Assembly (NCBI RefSeq): GCF_001425045.1
Contig: NZ_LMDJ01000033.1
Coordinates: 2,463 to 66,462, forward strand
DNA length: 64,000 bases
Direction: 5' to 3'
Source of the DNA: Massilia sp. Root351
GTDB lineage: Bacteria > Pseudomonadota > Gammaproteobacteria > Burkholderiales > Burkholderiaceae_D
Numbering within the stretch: position 1 is the stretch's first letter; the number at the start of each line of letters is the position of its first letter. The notes under the pieces were generated by a model. That model did no database searches. It was not told the DNA's origin and worked only from the letters and a program-made list of their open reading frames with translations. Positions 51,144 through 60,160 of the stretch are shown piece after piece. The translations under genes and the position numbers were made by a program.

Positions 51144-52202
51144 TCAGGCCAGAATCAGCTTCAATGCACTGACCAGCGCCGCGCATTCCGCGTCAGTGCC
51201 GATGGTGATGCGCAGGAACTGGTCGATGCGCGCCTGCTTGAAGTGGCGTACCAGGATGGCGCGCTCACGCAAGGCGGCGGCCAGCATGGCGGCGTCGCGC
51301 TGCGGATGGCGGGCGAAAATGAAGTTGGCGTGCGAGGGCAGCACTTCAAAGCCCAGCGCCTGCATCTGCGTCGTCAGCCAGCTGCGGCTGGCAACGATGG
51401 CGCGCGAGGTCCGCTCCGTATGGGCCTGGTCGTCGAGCGCTGCCACGGCGCCGGCTTGCTGCACCTGGCCCAGCGGGTAGCAATTGAAGCTGTTCTTCAC
51501 GCGTTCCATACCCGCGATCAAATCGGGATGGCCTGCTGCAAAGCCGACCCGCAGGCCCGCCAGCGAGCGCGACTTCGACAGGGTCTGGATGACAAGCAAA
51601 TGAGGGTAGCGGTCCAGCAGCGTCACGGCGCTTTGCGCACCGAAGTCCACGTAGGCTTCGTCTATCACCACCACCTGGTCCCGATGCGCAGCGGCCAGTG
51701 CTTCAATTTTCTCCAGCGGCAGCGCAATGCCGGTCGGTGCGTTCGGATTGGCGATGATGATCGCGCCGCATGGCTGGGCGTAATCGTCGATATCGATTTC
51801 GAAGCGCTGGTTCAGCGGCACCCGTACCTGCTCGATGCCGTACAGGCTGCAATAGGTCGGATAGAAGCTGTAGCTGATGTCGGGGCTGAGCAGCGGCTTG
51901 TCGTGTTTGAGCAGCGCCTGGAAGGTGTGTGCCAGCACTTCGTCCGAGCTATTGCCGACAAACACCTGTTCTCGCTTCAACCCGAAGCGCCGGGCCACGG
52001 CATCTTTCACCGCGGCGTTCGACGGGTCCGAATACTTGCGCAGGCCATCGCCGGCAGCGGCCTGCATCGCGGCCACCGCCTGCGGCGACGGGCCATATGG
52101 ATTTTCGTTGGTGTTCAGCTTGATCAAGCCTGGCATTTGCACCTGTTCGCCCGGCGTATAGGGTATCAGGCGGTGGACGACATCACTCCAGAAACGGCTC
52201 AT
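51144..52202 (-). CDS. hisC: Histidinol-phosphate aminotransferase
   Basis: PLP-dependent transaminase of histidine synthesis (class I fold). The KLNTNENPYGPSP N-terminal motif, VVIDEAYVDF and PLP lysine in TLSKSRSLAGLRVG are typical; 352 aa. AGGAGA RBS before the ATG at 52202. It is monocistronic, away from a his operon, and divergent from the cytochrome gene; such second copies often serve phenylalanine/tyrosine as well. Confidence 0.93.
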   Translation of the reverse strand: MSRFWSDVVHRLIPYTPGEQVQMPGLIKLNTNENPYGPSPQAVAAMQAAAGDGLRKYSDPSNAAVKDAVARRFGLKREQVFVGNSSDEVLAHTFQALLKHDKPLLSPDISYSFYPTYCSLYGIEQVRVPLNQRFEIDIDDYAQPCGAIIIANPNAPTGIALPLEKIEALAAAHRDQVVVIDEAYVDFGAQSAVTLLDRYPHLLVIQTLSKSRSLAGLRVGFAAGHPDLIAGMERVKNSFNCYPLGQVQQAGAVAALDDQAHTERTSRAIVASRSWLTTQMQALGFEVLPSHANFIFARHPQRDAAMLAAALRERAILVRHFKQARIDQFLRITIGTDAECAALVSALKLILA

Positions 52203-52283
52203 TACTTCTCCTTTGATACACGATCTATACTATAGCCGATCTTGACGGACCGCCATTCGGCCGGCTGTCATGCGGAGCATAAA

Positions 52284-52670
52284 ATGGGACAAAACAGAGT
52301 GACGCGCTGGTTGCTGTGCATGCTGCTGCCCGCCATGGCGGCGGCGCAGGGGACTGTGCAGCCGGGCGATGCGGCGGCGGGGAAGGTGGCGTTCAAGCGC
52401 TGCGCGTCGTGCCACCAGGTGGGGCCTGCCGCGCGCGGGGCCTTCGGGCCGCAGCTGAACGGGATCGTGGGGCGCAAGGCGGGAGCGACGGCGGACTACC
52501 GCTATTCGCCGGCCATGAAGCAGTCCGGCATTGTGTGGACCGAGCAGAAGCTGGCGGCGTTCCTGAAGTCGCCCAGCGAAGTGGTCCCCGATAACCAGAT
52601 GCGTTTCTGGGGTATCGGGGACGAGCGGCAGATCGCCAACCTGGTGGCCTACCTGCGCACGCAGCGCTAG
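52284..52670 (+). CDS. Small class I cytochrome c
   Basis: 128-aa periplasmic electron carrier with a signal peptide (to about residue 21, MAAAQ) and the heme site C40-A-S-C43-H44. The axial-Met candidate is in VPDNQMRFWG. It resembles cytochrome c2/c552-type proteins (HQVGPAARGAFGPQLNGIVGRKAG). GGAG RBS supports the ATG at 52284. It converges with the cytochrome-sugar dehydrogenase gene 7 bp away, suggesting a partner role. Confidence 0.92.
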   Translation: MGQNRVTRWLLCMLLPAMAAAQGTVQPGDAAAGKVAFKRCASCHQVGPAARGAFGPQLNGIVGRKAGATADYRYSPAMKQSGIVWTEQKLAAFLKSPSEVVPDNQMRFWGIGDERQIANLVAYLRTQR

Positions 52671-52676
52671 CGGCGG

Positions 52677-54131
52677 CTATTTTCCGGCGTAGGTGACGCG
52701 GAAGATGCGGCCGCCATGGTCGTCGGACACCAGCATGGAGCCGTCGGCCAGCACCGCGATGTCGACCGGACGGCCCACGACTTCGTCGCCGTCGCGCAGG
52801 AAGCCGTCGATGAAGGTGGTGGTGCTCACCACTTTGCTGTTGTACAGCGTCACCAGGCTGACCTTGTAGCCGATCTTGTTGTCGCGGTTCCACGAACCGT
52901 GTTCGGCGATGAACAGGTTGTTGCGGTACTGCTGCGGGAACTGGGTACCGGTGTAGAAGCCCAGGCCCAGCGGCGCCACGTGCGGGCCCAGCTTGGCGAC
53001 CGGGGCCACGAATTGCTCGCAAGCCTGCGTCTTGCCGAATTCGGGATCGGGCAGCACGCCGCCGTGGCAGTAAGGGAAGCCGAAATGCAGGCCGGCCTTG
53101 GGCGCCACGTTCAACTCGCACGACGGCGCGTTGTCGCCCATCATGTCCGGGCCGTTATCGGTAAACCACATTTCCCTGGTCTGCGGGTGCCAGGTGAAGC
53201 CGACGGTGTTGCGGATGCCGCGCGCGTACTCCTCGAAGTTGCTGCCGTCCGCGTTCATGCGCCAGATCTTGGAGTAGGGCTGGTCTTCCTTGTTGCAGGT
53301 GTTGCAGGGCGCGCCGATCGGCACGTAGATCTTGCCGTCCGGTCCGGTCTTGATGAACTTCTCGCCATGCCAGGTTTCTTTCGGCAGGTCCGCTTTCACC
53401 ACTTTGTAGGCGGGCTGGGCGGCGTAGCTGGCGTCGATATTGTCGAAGCGGATGATGCGCGATATTTCGGCCACGTACAGCGCGCCGTTCAGCAGCGTGA
53501 CGCCAATCGGGTTCTGCAGGCCTGCGGCGACGGTGACCACTTTCTCGGCCACGCCGTCCTTGTCGGCATCCACCAGCGCGTACACCTTGCCGGCCTTGCG
53601 CGAGCCGACATAGACTATGCCGCTGTCGGACACGGCCATCGAGCGCGCCGTTTCCACCTTGTCGGCGTACACGGCGATGCGGAAGCCTTTCGGCAGCTTC
53701 AGGCCGCCCAGGATGGCGGCGGTCTTGTCGGCGGGGGCGGCCTTGGGCGCCGCCGTGGCTGTGCTGGCCGCGCTGGCGGCGGACGCAGTCGGCGCGGCCG
53801 CTTTGCCGCCGGTGCGGGCGCCTTGCGCCACGTAGTCCGCCAGTTGCGCGATCTGCGCCGCGCTCAGGGTGGGCGACCATGGCGGCATGCCTTTGTCGGC
53901 CACGCCCTTGCTGATCACGGTGATCAGGTTGGCCTTGGTCGGCGCGCCGTGCAGCCACACCTGGTCGATCAGGCTGGGACCGGTGGCCCCCTGCAGCTGC
54001 ACGCCGTGGCAGGCCGCGCAATGCGCCTGGTACAGCTTTTCGCCGGCGTTGACGGCGGCGTGGGCGGCCAGCGGCGCCAGCGCGGACAGGCACAGCAAGC
54101 CGGCCAGGCGCAGTGTTAAGAACTTGTTCAT
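52677..54131 (-). CDS. Cytochrome c fused to a PQQ-dependent sugar (sorbosone-type) dehydrogenase
   Basis: 484 aa, secreted (signal peptide to about residue 26). An N-terminal cytochrome domain has heme site C38-A-A-C41-H42 and Met ligand (DKGMPPWSPTL). An Ala-rich linker (about 108-140) joins a six-bladed propeller of the sugar/sorbosone dehydrogenase group (LPKGFRIAVYADKVETARSM, DGKIYVPIGAPCNTCN, FTDNGPDMMGDNAPSCELN, EHGSWNRDNKIGY). PQQ oxidation electrons could go straight to the built-in heme. PQQ synthesis genes are not in the window. Confidence 0.88.
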   Translation of the reverse strand: MNKFLTLRLAGLLCLSALAPLAAHAAVNAGEKLYQAHCAACHGVQLQGATGPSLIDQVWLHGAPTKANLITVISKGVADKGMPPWSPTLSAAQIAQLADYVAQGARTGGKAAAPTASAASAASTATAAPKAAPADKTAAILGGLKLPKGFRIAVYADKVETARSMAVSDSGIVYVGSRKAGKVYALVDADKDGVAEKVVTVAAGLQNPIGVTLLNGALYVAEISRIIRFDNIDASYAAQPAYKVVKADLPKETWHGEKFIKTGPDGKIYVPIGAPCNTCNKEDQPYSKIWRMNADGSNFEEYARGIRNTVGFTWHPQTREMWFTDNGPDMMGDNAPSCELNVAPKAGLHFGFPYCHGGVLPDPEFGKTQACEQFVAPVAKLGPHVAPLGLGFYTGTQFPQQYRNNLFIAEHGSWNRDNKIGYKVSLVTLYNSKVVSTTTFIDGFLRDGDEVVGRPVDIAVLADGSMLVSDDHGGRIFRVTYAGK

Positions 54132-54254
54132 GGCAAGTAGAAATGTTGTTGTAGGGACCCGCGCATCTTACCGCCATCCAGCCCCTCCGCAGCGAACTTT
54201 TTTCGTGCTGCGCCGTCACAGCGCGGAAGGGGACTGCCATGGCCAGCCGGGATG

Positions 54255-55151
54255 CTAGGCCACCAGTATTTGGCGGAAGACATCCACCAGCGGACGCAGC
54301 GTCACGCGGTGCCAGGCCACCCACAGCGGCGTGCGGTACTCGAACCACGGCACCTCGCGCAGCACCACGCCGGGCGGCGCCTGGTGGCGCAAGCTTTGCT
54401 GGATCATGGCGATGCCCAAGCCAGCCGCCACCAGGCCCAGCGCCGTGGCCGGTTCAGGCGCCTGCATGCGCACGTCGGGCGTGAAGCCCGCCTTGGCGCA
54501 CGTGATGGCCAACTGGTCCTGCTCCAGCGCGCCATCCTTGTGCTGGATGGCGATCCATTCCTGGCTGCGCAGGTCGGCCACCTGCAGCGCCTGCCGCAGC
54601 GCGTCGGGCCGCGCCAGCGGATGGCTGGCTGGCAGGGCCAGCAGCATGGAGTCGCTGAGCACTTGCACGCGGTCCAGCTCGGCATCGTCGGCCTGCGGTG
54701 GCGCGCATACCAGCGCCACGTCCAGGCTGCGCTGGCGCAGGCCTTCCAGCTGGTCGGACGATTGCTGGCTGTACAGCGCCACATGCACCGACGGCCGCGT
54801 GCTGCGGATTTCGCGCAGGGCGGCCGGCAGCACGCCCGAGTGCATGGCATGCTCGACGTAACCTATGCAGAGCCCGCCCTCGTCGCCCCGGCCCAGCCTG
54901 CGGCCCAGCGATTCCAGCCGCTGCCCATGGGTGAGGAAGGCGCGCGTTTCAGCCAGGAAGGTCCTGCCATCGGCCGTTAGGCGGATGCGCTGCTGGCTGC
55001 GTTCGAATAGGATTAGTCCCAGCCGCTCTTCCAGCTGGGCGATTTGCCGGCTGAGCGGGGACTGGGAAATGTGCAGCCGCTCCGCAGCCCGCCCCACGTG
55101 CTCCTCTTCAGCCACGGCGACGAAATAGTTCAGTTGGCGGATGTCCAGCAT
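54255..55151 (-). CDS. LysR-family regulator
   Basis: 298-aa repressor/activator. N-terminal winged helix (about residues 1-62: MLDIRQLNYFVAVAEEEHVG and HISQSPLSRQIAQLEERLG) and a LysR substrate-binding domain (about 90-295). The ATG at 55151 was preferred to one 10 codons upstream since the family begins at this motif. Divergent from the aldo/keto reductase gene with a palindrome between them, so that gene is the probable target. Confidence 0.93.
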   Translation of the reverse strand: MLDIRQLNYFVAVAEEEHVGRAAERLHISQSPLSRQIAQLEERLGLILFERSQQRIRLTADGRTFLAETRAFLTHGQRLESLGRRLGRGDEGGLCIGYVEHAMHSGVLPAALREIRSTRPSVHVALYSQQSSDQLEGLRQRSLDVALVCAPPQADDAELDRVQVLSDSMLLALPASHPLARPDALRQALQVADLRSQEWIAIQHKDGALEQDQLAITCAKAGFTPDVRMQAPEPATALGLVAAGLGIAMIQQSLRHQAPPGVVLREVPWFEYRTPLWVAWHRVTLRPLVDVFRQILVA

Positions 55152-55164
55152 ATTAGACCCGTAG

Positions 55165-55190
55165 AGACTTAAGTTGTGCAAATTATGTCT
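55165..55190. promoter_or_regulatory. Candidate LysR-binding palindrome
   Basis: AGACTTAAGTT (55165-55175) and AAATTATGTCT (55180-55190) form an inverted repeat with 9 of 11 pairs and a 4-bp spacer. It lies in the 98-bp divergent promoter between the LysR and aldo/keto reductase genes, where LysR-type regulators bind. Confidence 0.6.
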
Positions 55191-55249
55191 TGGACTGCAT
55201 TAACCTGGCAAGCTAAGATTTCCTCACCAACTACTCGAAAGGAAATGCA

Positions 55250-56263
55250 ATGAGTCTTAAAGATAAGCTGCCGGGCCAACTCGGTTTCGGCACCGCGCCA
55301 TTGGGCAATATGTTCCGCAACATTCCGGAAGCGGAGGCGCTGGCCACCGTGGACGCGGCCTGGGAGCACGGCGTGCGTTTCTTCGACGCGGCGCCGCTGT
55401 ACGGCGCAGGCCTGGCGGAGATCCGCCTGGGCGAGGCGCTGGGCAAGCGCCCGCGCGAGGAATATGTGCTGAGCACCAAGGTGGGACGCGTGATCCTGGA
55501 CGAGCTGGAGGACCCGGCCCAGCGCAGTTTCGGCGAGAAGGGCGGACTGTTCGAACATGGCTTGCGCAACAAGATCGTCAACGATTATTCGGCCGACGCC
55601 ACGCTGCGCTCCATCGAAGGCAGCTTGCAGCGCCTGAAGACCGACCGCCTCGACATCGTCTGGGTACATGACGTGGCGCAGGACTTCTTCGGCGATGAAT
55701 GGCTGATGCATTTCGAAAGCGCCCGCACCGGCGCCTTCCGCGCGCTGTCGCGACTGAAGGACGAGGGTGTCATCAAGGGCTGGGGGCTGGGCGTGAACCG
55801 CGTCGAGCCGATCGAGTTGACGCTGGCGCTGGATGAACCGAAGCCGGACGGCTTCCTGCTGGCTGGCCGCTACACCTTGCTGGACCACGCCAGCGCCTTG
55901 CAGCGTGTGATGCCGATGGCGCTGCAGCACGGCGCCGGGATCGTGGTGGGCGGTCCGTACAGCTCCGGCGTGCTGGCCGGAGGGCAGACCTTCGAGTATC
56001 AGCAGGCGTCGCCAGACATCCTGGCCAGGGTGGCGCGCCTGAAGGCGCTGGCGCAGCGCTTCGGCGTCAGCATCAAGGCGGCGGCGCTGCAGTTCTCGCT
56101 GGCCAATCCGGCGGTGGCGGCCGTTATTCCCGGCGCCAGCCGTCCGGAGCGCATCGCGGAAGATGCGGCGGCGCTGGCCGAGAAGATCCCCGCCGAGTTC
56201 TGGCACGCGCTGCGCGCCGAACAGCTGGTGGCGCCCGATGCACCGCTGCCGTTCGGAGCCTAG
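55250..56263 (+). CDS. Aldo/keto reductase, D-threo-aldose 1-dehydrogenase-like
   Basis: NAD(P)-dependent (beta/alpha)8 oxidoreductase. Catalytic tetrad Asp46, Tyr51, Lys77 and His140 (FFDAAPLYG, STKVG, VWVHD). The long insertion after LSTKVGRVILDE and the C-terminal AAVIPGASRPERIAED fit the L-fucose/D-threo-aldose dehydrogenase branch. 337 aa. Regulated by the divergent LysR gene, by inference. Confidence 0.92.
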   Translation: MSLKDKLPGQLGFGTAPLGNMFRNIPEAEALATVDAAWEHGVRFFDAAPLYGAGLAEIRLGEALGKRPREEYVLSTKVGRVILDELEDPAQRSFGEKGGLFEHGLRNKIVNDYSADATLRSIEGSLQRLKTDRLDIVWVHDVAQDFFGDEWLMHFESARTGAFRALSRLKDEGVIKGWGLGVNRVEPIELTLALDEPKPDGFLLAGRYTLLDHASALQRVMPMALQHGAGIVVGGPYSSGVLAGGQTFEYQQASPDILARVARLKALAQRFGVSIKAAALQFSLANPAVAAVIPGASRPERIAEDAAALAEKIPAEFWHALRAEQLVAPDAPLPFGA

Positions 56264-56267
56264 CGCA

Positions 56268-57917
56268 TCAGGCGAAGTGCGCGTGCTCGGCCGCGTGCGC
56301 ATGGCGGCCGATCAGCTGGATCTCGTGCTCCGGCGCCGGCACGGCAGCCACGTCCAGCGCGGTCCCGTTGAACTCCGCCGCCGCGCTGGCGGACTGCACG
56401 ATGATGCCGCTGTTATCCAGCGTCATGATCATGTCGGCGAACTGGATGCGCTCATCGCGCACCAGCAAGTCGCTGCCGCCGCCGGTGCCGGCCACGTCGG
56501 TCACCTTGTAGCCATAGGCCGTCTTGCCCACCGTGTAGTTGGCGCGCACGCCGGCGTAGACCACGGTGTCGAAGCCGTCGCCGCCGTCGATGTAGTTGTT
56601 GGCGATGAGCGCCTTCAGGCTGTCGTTGCCCGCCGTGCCGGTCACGTTGCGCGCGCTCAGCACGGTGAAGTCCTGCGCCGTCGAAGCTGCCGACACATTG
56701 CCGGCCGCGTCGGTGGCCTTGGCCGTGACGTGGTAGTTGCCGTTGCCGACCGCCACGGGCGTGATGCTCCAGGCGCCGTTGGCCGCCGCCGTGCCCACGC
56801 CCATGCTGGTGGTGCCGTTGAAGATTTCCACCTTGGCGCCGGCCTCGGCCACGCCGCTGAAGGTCGGGTGGTTGCCGCTGGCGGCGGCCCAGCCGTCCTT
56901 GGTAAACACCAGCGTCGGCTGGTTCGGCGCGCTGGTGTCCGGCGGCGGCGTCACCGGGCCGGATGGGGCGATGGCGACAGTGCCGTCGCTAAAGCGCAGC
57001 TGTTCGATATTGCTCAGCATATCGCTGCCCTGCGCGCCCACCACGCTCCAGGCGGACGCGCTTACTTGCTGGACGGTATACGCGCTGCGCAGGCCGTTGT
57101 AGAAAGCGGTGTCGATGCCGGCGCCGCCGTTCAGGGTGTCGTTGCCGGCGCCGCCTTCCAGCATGTCGTTGGCGGCTGTGCCGGTCAGCGTGTCGGCCAG
57201 GCTGGTGCCGGTGAAGTAGCGTCCGCCGCCGGTGGAATTGACGCCCAGCGCGCCGCCCAGGCCGTCGCCGCCGTACAGCCATTTCAGCGCGGCGATATCG
57301 TACGCTCCGAACGTGGAATGCACGCCGCCGCTGTGGGTGTAGGACATCAGCGTGTAGGCGGTGTTGTCGGTGGCGGCCGGCAGGCGGATGGTGCCGTCGA
57401 ACGAGTGCTTCAAGCCCATGGCGTGGCCCAGTTCGTGCAGCAGCGTTTCGTAGCCTTGCGTGCCGGGCGTCAGGTTGGCGTTCATGCCGGCCCATTCGGC
57501 GTTGTCCAGGTAGACCCAGGTGGAAGCCGTGAAGCGGGTCACCACGTTGTTGCCGTCGTAGGAGTAGCTGTAGCGCGAGCTGTCCAGGCCGGTCGTGCTC
57601 GAGCCGCTGATGTTGGCGTTGGCGAAGTGGACCTGGGCCGCGTTGCCGTCGGCGGTCTCCGTGAACTTGATGCCGGTCAGCTGCGAGATGTAGTTCAGCG
57701 CGCTGCGCGTAGCGCTCTGCTGTGCCGCGCTGAAACTTTGTGGGGCGCTCAGCAAGGAAGCGTTGCCGGATTCGAGACCGGCGGCAGTGGAAAAGCTGTA
57801 GTAGAGGTTGTTGCCGCCGGACGTAAGGTAGTTCCAGTTCGGCAAGTTATCCAGGAGTGCGTCGATGTGGTTCAGGCCGGAGAGGGTGGTGCTGCGGACT
57901 TCGGAAACGGTTGCCAT
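56268..57917 (-). CDS. Serralysin-like secreted metalloprotease with Ig-like domain
   Basis: 549 aa from the ATG at 57917; the upstream extension lacks support. No N-terminal signal peptide, as for type I secreted proteases. Zinc motif HELGHAMGLKH (161-171) and Met-turn SYT-preceding M191 define the catalytic domain. It is followed by RTX-like GGAGNDTLNGGAGIDT (about 279-295), a bacterial Ig-like domain (about 330-430) and a second RTX-like region (GTAGNDSLKALIANNYIDGGDG). No ABC/HlyD/TolC secretion genes are adjacent. It converges with the aldo/keto reductase gene. Confidence 0.88.
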   Translation of the reverse strand: MATVSEVRSTTLSGLNHIDALLDNLPNWNYLTSGGNNLYYSFSTAAGLESGNASLLSAPQSFSAAQQSATRSALNYISQLTGIKFTETADGNAAQVHFANANISGSSTTGLDSSRYSYSYDGNNVVTRFTASTWVYLDNAEWAGMNANLTPGTQGYETLLHELGHAMGLKHSFDGTIRLPAATDNTAYTLMSYTHSGGVHSTFGAYDIAALKWLYGGDGLGGALGVNSTGGGRYFTGTSLADTLTGTAANDMLEGGAGNDTLNGGAGIDTAFYNGLRSAYTVQQVSASAWSVVGAQGSDMLSNIEQLRFSDGTVAIAPSGPVTPPPDTSAPNQPTLVFTKDGWAAASGNHPTFSGVAEAGAKVEIFNGTTSMGVGTAAANGAWSITPVAVGNGNYHVTAKATDAAGNVSAASTAQDFTVLSARNVTGTAGNDSLKALIANNYIDGGDGFDTVVYAGVRANYTVGKTAYGYKVTDVAGTGGGSDLLVRDERIQFADMIMTLDNSGIIVQSASAAAEFNGTALDVAAVPAPEHEIQLIGRHAHAAEHAHFA

Positions 57918-58079
57918 GTCACAATGCCTTGGAGTAATCGGGCTGGTCAGTATTCCGATGCAAGGCACTGAGGTCAACAGCAAATTCAATCGTGCGGCGG
58001 GTGAGTGTGCACTCATTTTCGGATTGCTAATTCGCACCGGGCAACACTTCGTTCAACTTTGAAAACGCTGGCGGCAGGC

Positions 58080-58104
58080 AAAAAAAGACCGGCGCATGCC
58101 GGTC
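58080..58104 (-). terminator. Terminator of the sugar importer operon
   Basis: The stem GACCGGC-GCAT-GCCGGTC (58087-58104) is followed on the minus strand by a run of seven T (58086-58080). It lies 28 bp past the ATPase stop. Confidence 0.88.
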
Positions 58105-58131
58105 AAAAGAGGGAGCAGCGGTAAAGCGGAA

Positions 58132-59271
58132 TTACTTGCCCAGGCGTTGCTCGGAAGCCGGGTCGAACAGGATGGCTTTCGACAGGTCGAACGCCAGCGC
58201 AATGCGCGCGCCGGGCTCGGCGCCGGCGCGCGGATGGGTGCGGCAAGTGGCGCGCACGCCGTTGAACCAGGCGAAGGCCAGCGTGTCCGGGCCGGTGGGC
58301 TCGGTCATCTCGATGGTGCAGGCCACTTCCATCGGGTGGTAGCCTTCCGGCGTTTCGGCGCGGCGCGCACTGAGCGCGTCGGTCACGTGCTCGGGGCGGA
58401 TGCCGAGTATCAGCTCGCGGCCCTGCCAGGCGCCGAAGTGGCCGGCGGCGGCGTGGTGGGCAGGCAGCGGCAGCAGGGTGGTCACGCCGTGGTGCTCCAA
58501 AGCGAAGGCTGCGCCGGCGCCGTGCTGCACCAGTTTGCCGCGCAGGAAATTCATCGACGGCGAGCCGATAAAGCCGGCCACGTACAGATTGTCCGGCTGG
58601 TCATAGATTTCCTGCGGGCTGCCGAATTGCTGCACCACGCCGTCGCGCATGACGGCGATGCGGTCGCCCAAGGTCATCGCTTCGATCTGGTCGTGCGTCA
58701 CGTAGACGATGGTGGCGCCCAGGCGCTGGTGCAGCAGCTTGATCTCGGCGCGCATTTCCACGCGCAGCTTGGCGTCCAGGTTGGACAGCGGTTCGTCGAA
58801 CAGGAACAGCGAGGGATCGCGCGCGATGGCGCGCCCCATGGCCACGCGCTGGCGCTGGCCGCCGGACAGCATGGCCGGCTTGCGGTCCAGCAGGTGGGTC
58901 ATCTGCAGCGTTTCGGCCACGCGCTTGACGATCGCTTCCTGCTCGGCCTTCGGCACCTTGCGGATACCCAGGCCGAAAGAGATGTTCTCGCGCACCGTCA
59001 TGGTGGGGTAGAGCGCATAGGACTGGAACACCATGGCGATGTCGCGCTCCTTGGGCGGCACCTTGTTGACCACGCGCTCGCCGATGCGGATCTCGCCCTG
59101 CGAAATGGTTTCCAGTCCGGCGATCATGTTCAGCAGGGTGGACTTGCCGCAGCCGGAGCCGCCCACCAGGATCAGGAACTGGCCGTCCTCGATGTCGAGG
59201 TCGATGCCCTTGAGGATTTCGGCGCCGTTCGGATACACCTTGCGCACATTGCGGATTGATAAGCTTGCCAT
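58132..59271 (-). CDS. gtsD: Sugar ABC importer ATPase, MalK/UgpC type
   Basis: Energises the CUT1 importer encoded upstream. Walker A LVGGSGCGKSTLLN, Q-loop VFQSYALYPTMTV, signature AMLSGGQRQRVAMGR, Walker B LFLFDEPLSNLDAKLR and H-loop YVTHDQIEAMTL are complete. The C-terminal regulatory OB-fold domain (about 240-379) is present, as in MalK. 379 aa. Last gene of the operon, 10 bp after the permease; named by operon order. Confidence 0.93.
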   Translation of the reverse strand: MASLSIRNVRKVYPNGAEILKGIDLDIEDGQFLILVGGSGCGKSTLLNMIAGLETISQGEIRIGERVVNKVPPKERDIAMVFQSYALYPTMTVRENISFGLGIRKVPKAEQEAIVKRVAETLQMTHLLDRKPAMLSGGQRQRVAMGRAIARDPSLFLFDEPLSNLDAKLRVEMRAEIKLLHQRLGATIVYVTHDQIEAMTLGDRIAVMRDGVVQQFGSPQEIYDQPDNLYVAGFIGSPSMNFLRGKLVQHGAGAAFALEHHGVTTLLPLPAHHAAAGHFGAWQGRELILGIRPEHVTDALSARRAETPEGYHPMEVACTIEMTEPTGPDTLAFAWFNGVRATCRTHPRAGAEPGARIALAFDLSKAILFDPASEQRLGK

Positions 59272-59281
59272 GAGAGTCTCC

Positions 59282-60160
59282 TTAACCTTTGACGGCGCCG
59301 GCGGTGAGGCCGCGCACGAAATATTTGCCTGCGACCAGGTAGATCAGCAGTGTCGGCAGCGCGGCAATGATGGCCGCCGCCATGTTCACGTTATATTCGG
59401 TCACGCCGGTGGAAGTGTTGACCAGGTTGTTCAGCGCCACCGTCACCGGCTGTGCGTCGGAGCCGCCGAACACTACGCCGAACAGGAAGTCGTTCCAGAT
59501 CTGCGTGAACTGCCAGATGAAGCACACCATGAAAATGGGCAGCGACAGCGGGAAGATGATGCGGCGGTAGATCATGAAGAAGCCGGCGCCGTCGATGCGC
59601 GCGGCGTTTACCAGTTCTTCCGGCACGGTCACGTAATAGTTGCGGAAGAACAGCGTGGTGAAGGCGATGCCGTAAATGATGTGCACCACGATCAGTCCGC
59701 TGGTGGTGTTGGCCAGCTCGGCCATGCCCAGCAGGCGCGCCATCGGCAGGATCACCACCTGGAAGGGGATGAAGCAGCCCACCATCAGCGCGGTGAACAC
59801 CACGTTGTGGCCGGGGAAGCGCCAGTGCGCCAGCACGTAGCCGTTCAGCGATCCGATCAGGCTGGAGATCAGCACGGCCGGTATCGCCATCTGCATCGAA
59901 TTCCAGAAGTAGGGCGCCAGGCCCTCGCAGCGCACGCCGGTGCAGGCTTCAGACCAGGCTTTGCTCCAGGCGGCGGTGGTGGGCGCGAGCGGGAAGTCGA
60001 GCAGGTTGCCGTCGCGGATCTGGTCCAGTGTTTTCACGGAGGTGGTCAGCATCACGTACAGCGGCGCCAGGTAGTACAGCGCCACCAGCACCAATAAGGC
60101 GTAAAGCATCAGGCGGCCGGCCGTGATGCGGCCGCCGTCGTGGTTCAGGTCAGCGGCCAT
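59282..60160 (-). CDS. gtsC: Sugar ABC importer permease, MalG type
   Basis: 292-aa inner-membrane subunit with six predicted helices; the EAA loop is in EELVNAARIDGAGFFMIYRR. The segment WNDFLFGVVFGG and the ending YFVRGLTAGAVKG are typical of glucose/mannose-type CUT1 systems. AGGAG RBS; overlaps the preceding permease by 11 bp. Confidence 0.92.
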   Translation of the reverse strand: MAADLNHDGGRITAGRLMLYALLVLVALYYLAPLYVMLTTSVKTLDQIRDGNLLDFPLAPTTAAWSKAWSEACTGVRCEGLAPYFWNSMQMAIPAVLISSLIGSLNGYVLAHWRFPGHNVVFTALMVGCFIPFQVVILPMARLLGMAELANTTSGLIVVHIIYGIAFTTLFFRNYYVTVPEELVNAARIDGAGFFMIYRRIIFPLSLPIFMVCFIWQFTQIWNDFLFGVVFGGSDAQPVTVALNNLVNTSTGVTEYNVNMAAAIIAALPTLLIYLVAGKYFVRGLTAGAVKG

